This document shows positions 6,525-7,977 of a DNA stretch of 7,977 nt, one piece after another. Origin of the DNA: Veillonella parvula. Its GTDB lineage: Bacteria; Bacillota; Negativicutes; Veillonellales; Veillonellaceae. The notes under the pieces are model-generated. The model saw only the letters and a list, made by a program, of their open reading frames with translations, ran no database searches and was not told the DNA's origin. The stretch is taken from assembly GCA_947096075.1 (NCBI GenBank), contig CAMUQE010000086.1, positions 1 through 7,977 of the forward strand, given 5' to 3'. The number at the start of each line of letters is the position of its first letter. The first letter of the stretch is position 1. Both the position numbers and the translations under genes were made by a program.

Positions 6525-7433
6525 TTATAAGACGCTCACACCTTTTAAGGAGTATGCAGTATTCTTGGGTTGTTCTACTTGGAAATCGAGTACAACAGGT
6601 GCCTCGGAATTAATACCAGGTGCTTGGTAGCGGTCACGGTCTGTTGGGATTCGTTTATATGGTAGTTTATCAAGTAATACATTCATAACTTTGTTCCAGA
6701 CAGATTTATGTGTTGGCATAGTCAAAGAGTCGTCAGTTTGGTTGAAGCCCGTACGAACCGTATGAATTACTTTATCATTTACATCATAGTAGTATAAAAG
6801 AGCATTAACCTTTGCAGCGATATAAATTTCACGATTATCCTTATTATATGTATCTGGACCGTTAATACTATTAACCTGTACATATATGTCTTGTAATGGT
6901 ACAGGCATAATGACGATTTCAGAATTTTGGGCCGCTGCAATTTGAGCAAGATCAACGGCTTTAATTTCTGCAGTTGGTGTGTTAGTACTTACGATGGTTG
7001 TATCATAGTACGGATATTTAAGCGTATTAGATAAGCGATTTGTCATGTAACGACCAAATTGAGCTGTATTTTCATTGCGCAAGTTTGCAGGTACAACAAT
7101 AGTTACTTTGCGACTAGGGAAGTTTTCTAAGTGGCCATCATGACTTGTATTAGATGTATTAATTGTCGCTTTTTCTGGAGTCCCTGAAATCGGTGTAGAC
7201 GTCGGCGTTGTAGCTACCTTTATGACAGGTTCCATATTTGTTTCAGCAGCTAATATAGGAGCATCATTGTTTGTGTTGCTTTGCATAGTGCTAAGAACTA
7301 CAGGTTGCGTCGCAGTTGGTGTTAATTGACTCAAATCAATCGTAGCAGCACTAACTGTTGTAAATGCAGTTGTGAGTAGTACCGCAAGTACTGTAAATAG
7401 TGGACGTTTATAGAGTCCGAAGTTATGTAACAT
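6525..7433 (-). CDS. Exported protein of unknown function
   Basis: I do not recognise a named family. The 302-residue protein has a clear signal peptide: basic n-region ending K9-R10, hydrophobic core 11-27, and probable cleavage after V27-S28-A29. There is no lipobox, and the protein has no cysteine. Residues about 31-105 are a Thr/Ser/Pro/Asn-rich linker that is likely disordered. From about 108 a folded domain is suggested: strand RKVTIVVP, a helix with GRYMTNRLSNTLKY, strand TTIVS, helix AEIKAVDLAQIAAAQN, strand SEIVIMPV, two long strands around REIYIAAKVNALLYYYDV, and helix SVWNKVMNVLLDKL. This alternation resembles envelope proteins with a TolB-N-like or CsgG-like fold (weak inference). 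ATG is 4 bases after AGGAGG. It is a single gene with its own terminator, converging on atpC, so no functional link to ATP synthase is implied. Confidence 0.88.
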   Translation of the reverse strand: MLHNFGLYKRPLFTVLAVLLTTAFTTVSAATIDLSQLTPTATQPVVLSTMQSNTNNDAPILAAETNMEPVIKVATTPTSTPISGTPEKATINTSNTSHDGHLENFPSRKVTIVVPANLRNENTAQFGRYMTNRLSNTLKYPYYDTTIVSTNTPTAEIKAVDLAQIAAAQNSEIVIMPVPLQDIYVQVNSINGPDTYNKDNREIYIAAKVNALLYYYDVNDKVIHTVRTGFNQTDDSLTMPTHKSVWNKVMNVLLDKLPYKRIPTDRDRYQAPGINSEAPVVLDFQVEQPKNTAYSLKGVSVL

Positions 7434-7437
7434 AATT

Positions 7438-7443
7438 CCTCCT
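7438..7443 (-). promoter_or_regulatory. Ribosome binding site of the exported-protein gene
   Basis: On the - strand AGGAGG (7443-7438) is followed by AATT and the ATG at 7433-7431. The 4-base spacing is short, but the match is perfect, and the signal peptide begins right at this ATG. Confidence 0.75.
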
Positions 7444-7470
7444 CTTAATAAAGCTCTTTTAAAATTACAA

Positions 7471-7493
7471 ATTATACAACTTATTTTATTATA
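7471..7493 (-). promoter_or_regulatory. Candidate -10 elements for the exported-protein gene
   Basis: Two perfect TATAAT hexamers lie on the - strand at 7493-7488 and 7476-7471, between the tRNA terminator and the start codon. Neither has a good -35 at 16-18 bases. For the left-most in transcription order (7493-7488), the -35 region would fall inside the tRNA terminator hairpin (TTGCTT at 19 bases). The gene likely has its own promoter here, but the exact one is unclear. Confidence 0.4.
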
Positions 7494-7503
7494 TCATATA
7501 TAC

Positions 7504-7538
7504 AAAAAAAAGAAGCAAGCTTAATAGCTTGCTTCTTT
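7504..7538 (-). terminator. Intrinsic terminator of the tRNA cluster
   Basis: Read on the - strand: a perfect 13-base-pair stem (7538-7526 with 7521-7509), a 4-base loop, and a run of eight T (7511-7504) that overlaps the 3' arm. It starts 4 bases after the encoded CCA of tRNA-Val. Confidence 0.93.
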
Positions 7539-7542
7539 GGTT

Positions 7543-7618
<76 letters not shown>

Positions 7619-7621
7619 ATG

Positions 7622-7696
7622 TGGTGACCCGTCCGGGAATCGAACCCGGGATACCGCCGTGAAAGGGCGGTGTCTTAACCGCTTGACCAACGGGCC
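7622..7696 (-). tRNA. tRNA-Glu (anticodon TTC)
   Basis: A 75-base cloverleaf on the - strand. The acceptor stem GGCCCGT/ACGGGTC has one G-T pair, and the anticodon stem is CCGCC/GGCGG. The loop CTTTCAC has anticodon TTC (complement at 7661-7663), and the T arm is CCGGG-TTCGATT-CCCGG. Discriminator A is followed by an encoded CCA. Middle gene of the cluster, with 3 bases to tRNA-Val and 4 bases to tRNA-Asn. Confidence 0.97.
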
Positions 7697-7700
7697 AGAA

Positions 7701-7776
7701 TGGCTCCTCGAGTAGGACTCGAACCTACGACCGATCGGTTAACAGCCGATTGCTCTACCGACTGAGCTATCGAGGA
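7701..7776 (-). tRNA. tRNA-Asn (anticodon GTT)
   Basis: A 76-base cloverleaf on the - strand. The acceptor stem TCCTCGA/TCGAGGA is fully paired, and the anticodon stem is ATCGG/CCGAT. The loop CTGTTAA has anticodon GTT (complement at 7741-7743), and the T arm is GTAGG-TTCGAGT-CCTAC. Discriminator G, as usual for tRNA-Asn, is followed by an encoded CCA. First gene of the cluster, about 14 bases downstream of the -10 box. Confidence 0.97.
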
Positions 7777-7790
7777 ATGGTACGATTGTT

Positions 7791-7819
7791 ATTATATGTT
7801 AGATTAATTATAAAAGCAA
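7791..7819 (-). promoter_or_regulatory. Promoter of the tRNA cluster
   Basis: On the - strand, TTGCTT (7819-7814), a 17-base spacer, then a perfect TATAAT (7796-7791). Transcription would begin about 7 bases further on, a few bases before tRNA-Asn. The -35 is only a partial match to TTGACA, but spacing and -10 are ideal. The AT-rich tract just upstream (7821-7835) could act as an UP-like element. Confidence 0.72.
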
Positions 7820-7977
7820 GCATTTTTTTTATAATACTGGAATTTAGCTATTGTTTATTATGACTAAAAGACATAACTTTATAAGTAAAATTAGTCATTA
7901 GAAATTTTGATAAGGGAGTTATTAAAATTAATAAAATCTATAGAGTTTGTTAAGTATAGATATTTACTGTGTTCTTA
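7820..7977. other. AT-rich noncoding end of the window with inverted repeats
   Basis: No gene is seen. ATGACTAA (7860-7867) and TTAGTCAT (7891-7898) form a perfect 8-base inverted repeat with a 23-base interior. ATCTATA (7936-7942) and TATAGAT (7955-7961) form a 7-base pair of arms. Neither is followed by a T tract in the right place for a terminator. AAGGGAG at 7912-7918 looks like a + strand ribosome binding site, but no usable start codon follows. Confidence 0.4.

Noticed and set aside
7848..7898. A 16-codon - strand mini-ORF starting at the ATG in the inverted repeat
   Set aside because: There is no ribosome binding site at a suitable distance, and the ATG is part of the repeat arm. Too short to support.
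7907..7935. A possible + strand promoter starting with TTGATA
   Set aside because: TTGATA is close to a -35 box, but no good -10 occurs at 16-18 bases. In such AT-rich DNA a single hexamer is not enough.

Overview
The window carries a complete F1Fo ATP synthase operon, atpB-E-F-H-A-G-D-C, on the + strand from 82 to 6364, closed by a strong intrinsic terminator. The right-hand part is read from the - strand. From right to left it holds a tight tRNA-Asn/Glu/Val cluster (7776 to 7543) with its promoter and terminator, then one gene for an exported protein of unknown function (7433 to 6525) with its own terminator. The operon and the exported-protein gene therefore converge on a 160-base intergenic stretch.

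Organism (inference): a low-to-moderate GC Firmicutes-type bacterium with strong AGGAGG-like ribosome binding sites, a TTG start at atpF, CCA-encoding tRNA genes and AT-rich spacers. The ATP synthase proteins look to me like those of Negativicutes, most likely Veillonella. This rests on recognition, not a search. If correct, the cell is a diderm anaerobe and the exported protein would be periplasmic or envelope-associated.

How the genes work together: atpB (a), atpE (c) and atpF (b) build the membrane Fo motor. atpH (delta), atpA (alpha), atpG (gamma), atpD (beta) and atpC (epsilon) build the catalytic F1 head, stator link and central stalk. All key catalytic motifs are present and every frame is intact. 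Intergenic gaps are 3 to 23 bases, each with a ribosome binding site, so the eight genes are very probably one transcript. The c subunit has the proton-type carboxylate context rather than the Na+ signature. Epsilon has nearly the full ATP-binding residue set known from Bacillus PS3. The operon promoter is not identifiable; positions 1-81 are an extremely AT-rich leader, and no upstream atpI is visible.

No undescribed multi-gene system is evident. Points worth following up are the unknown exported protein, the start site of atpB, regulatory features of c and epsilon, the alpha P-loop variant, the tRNA spacers of 3-4 bases, and several inverted repeats in noncoding DNA.
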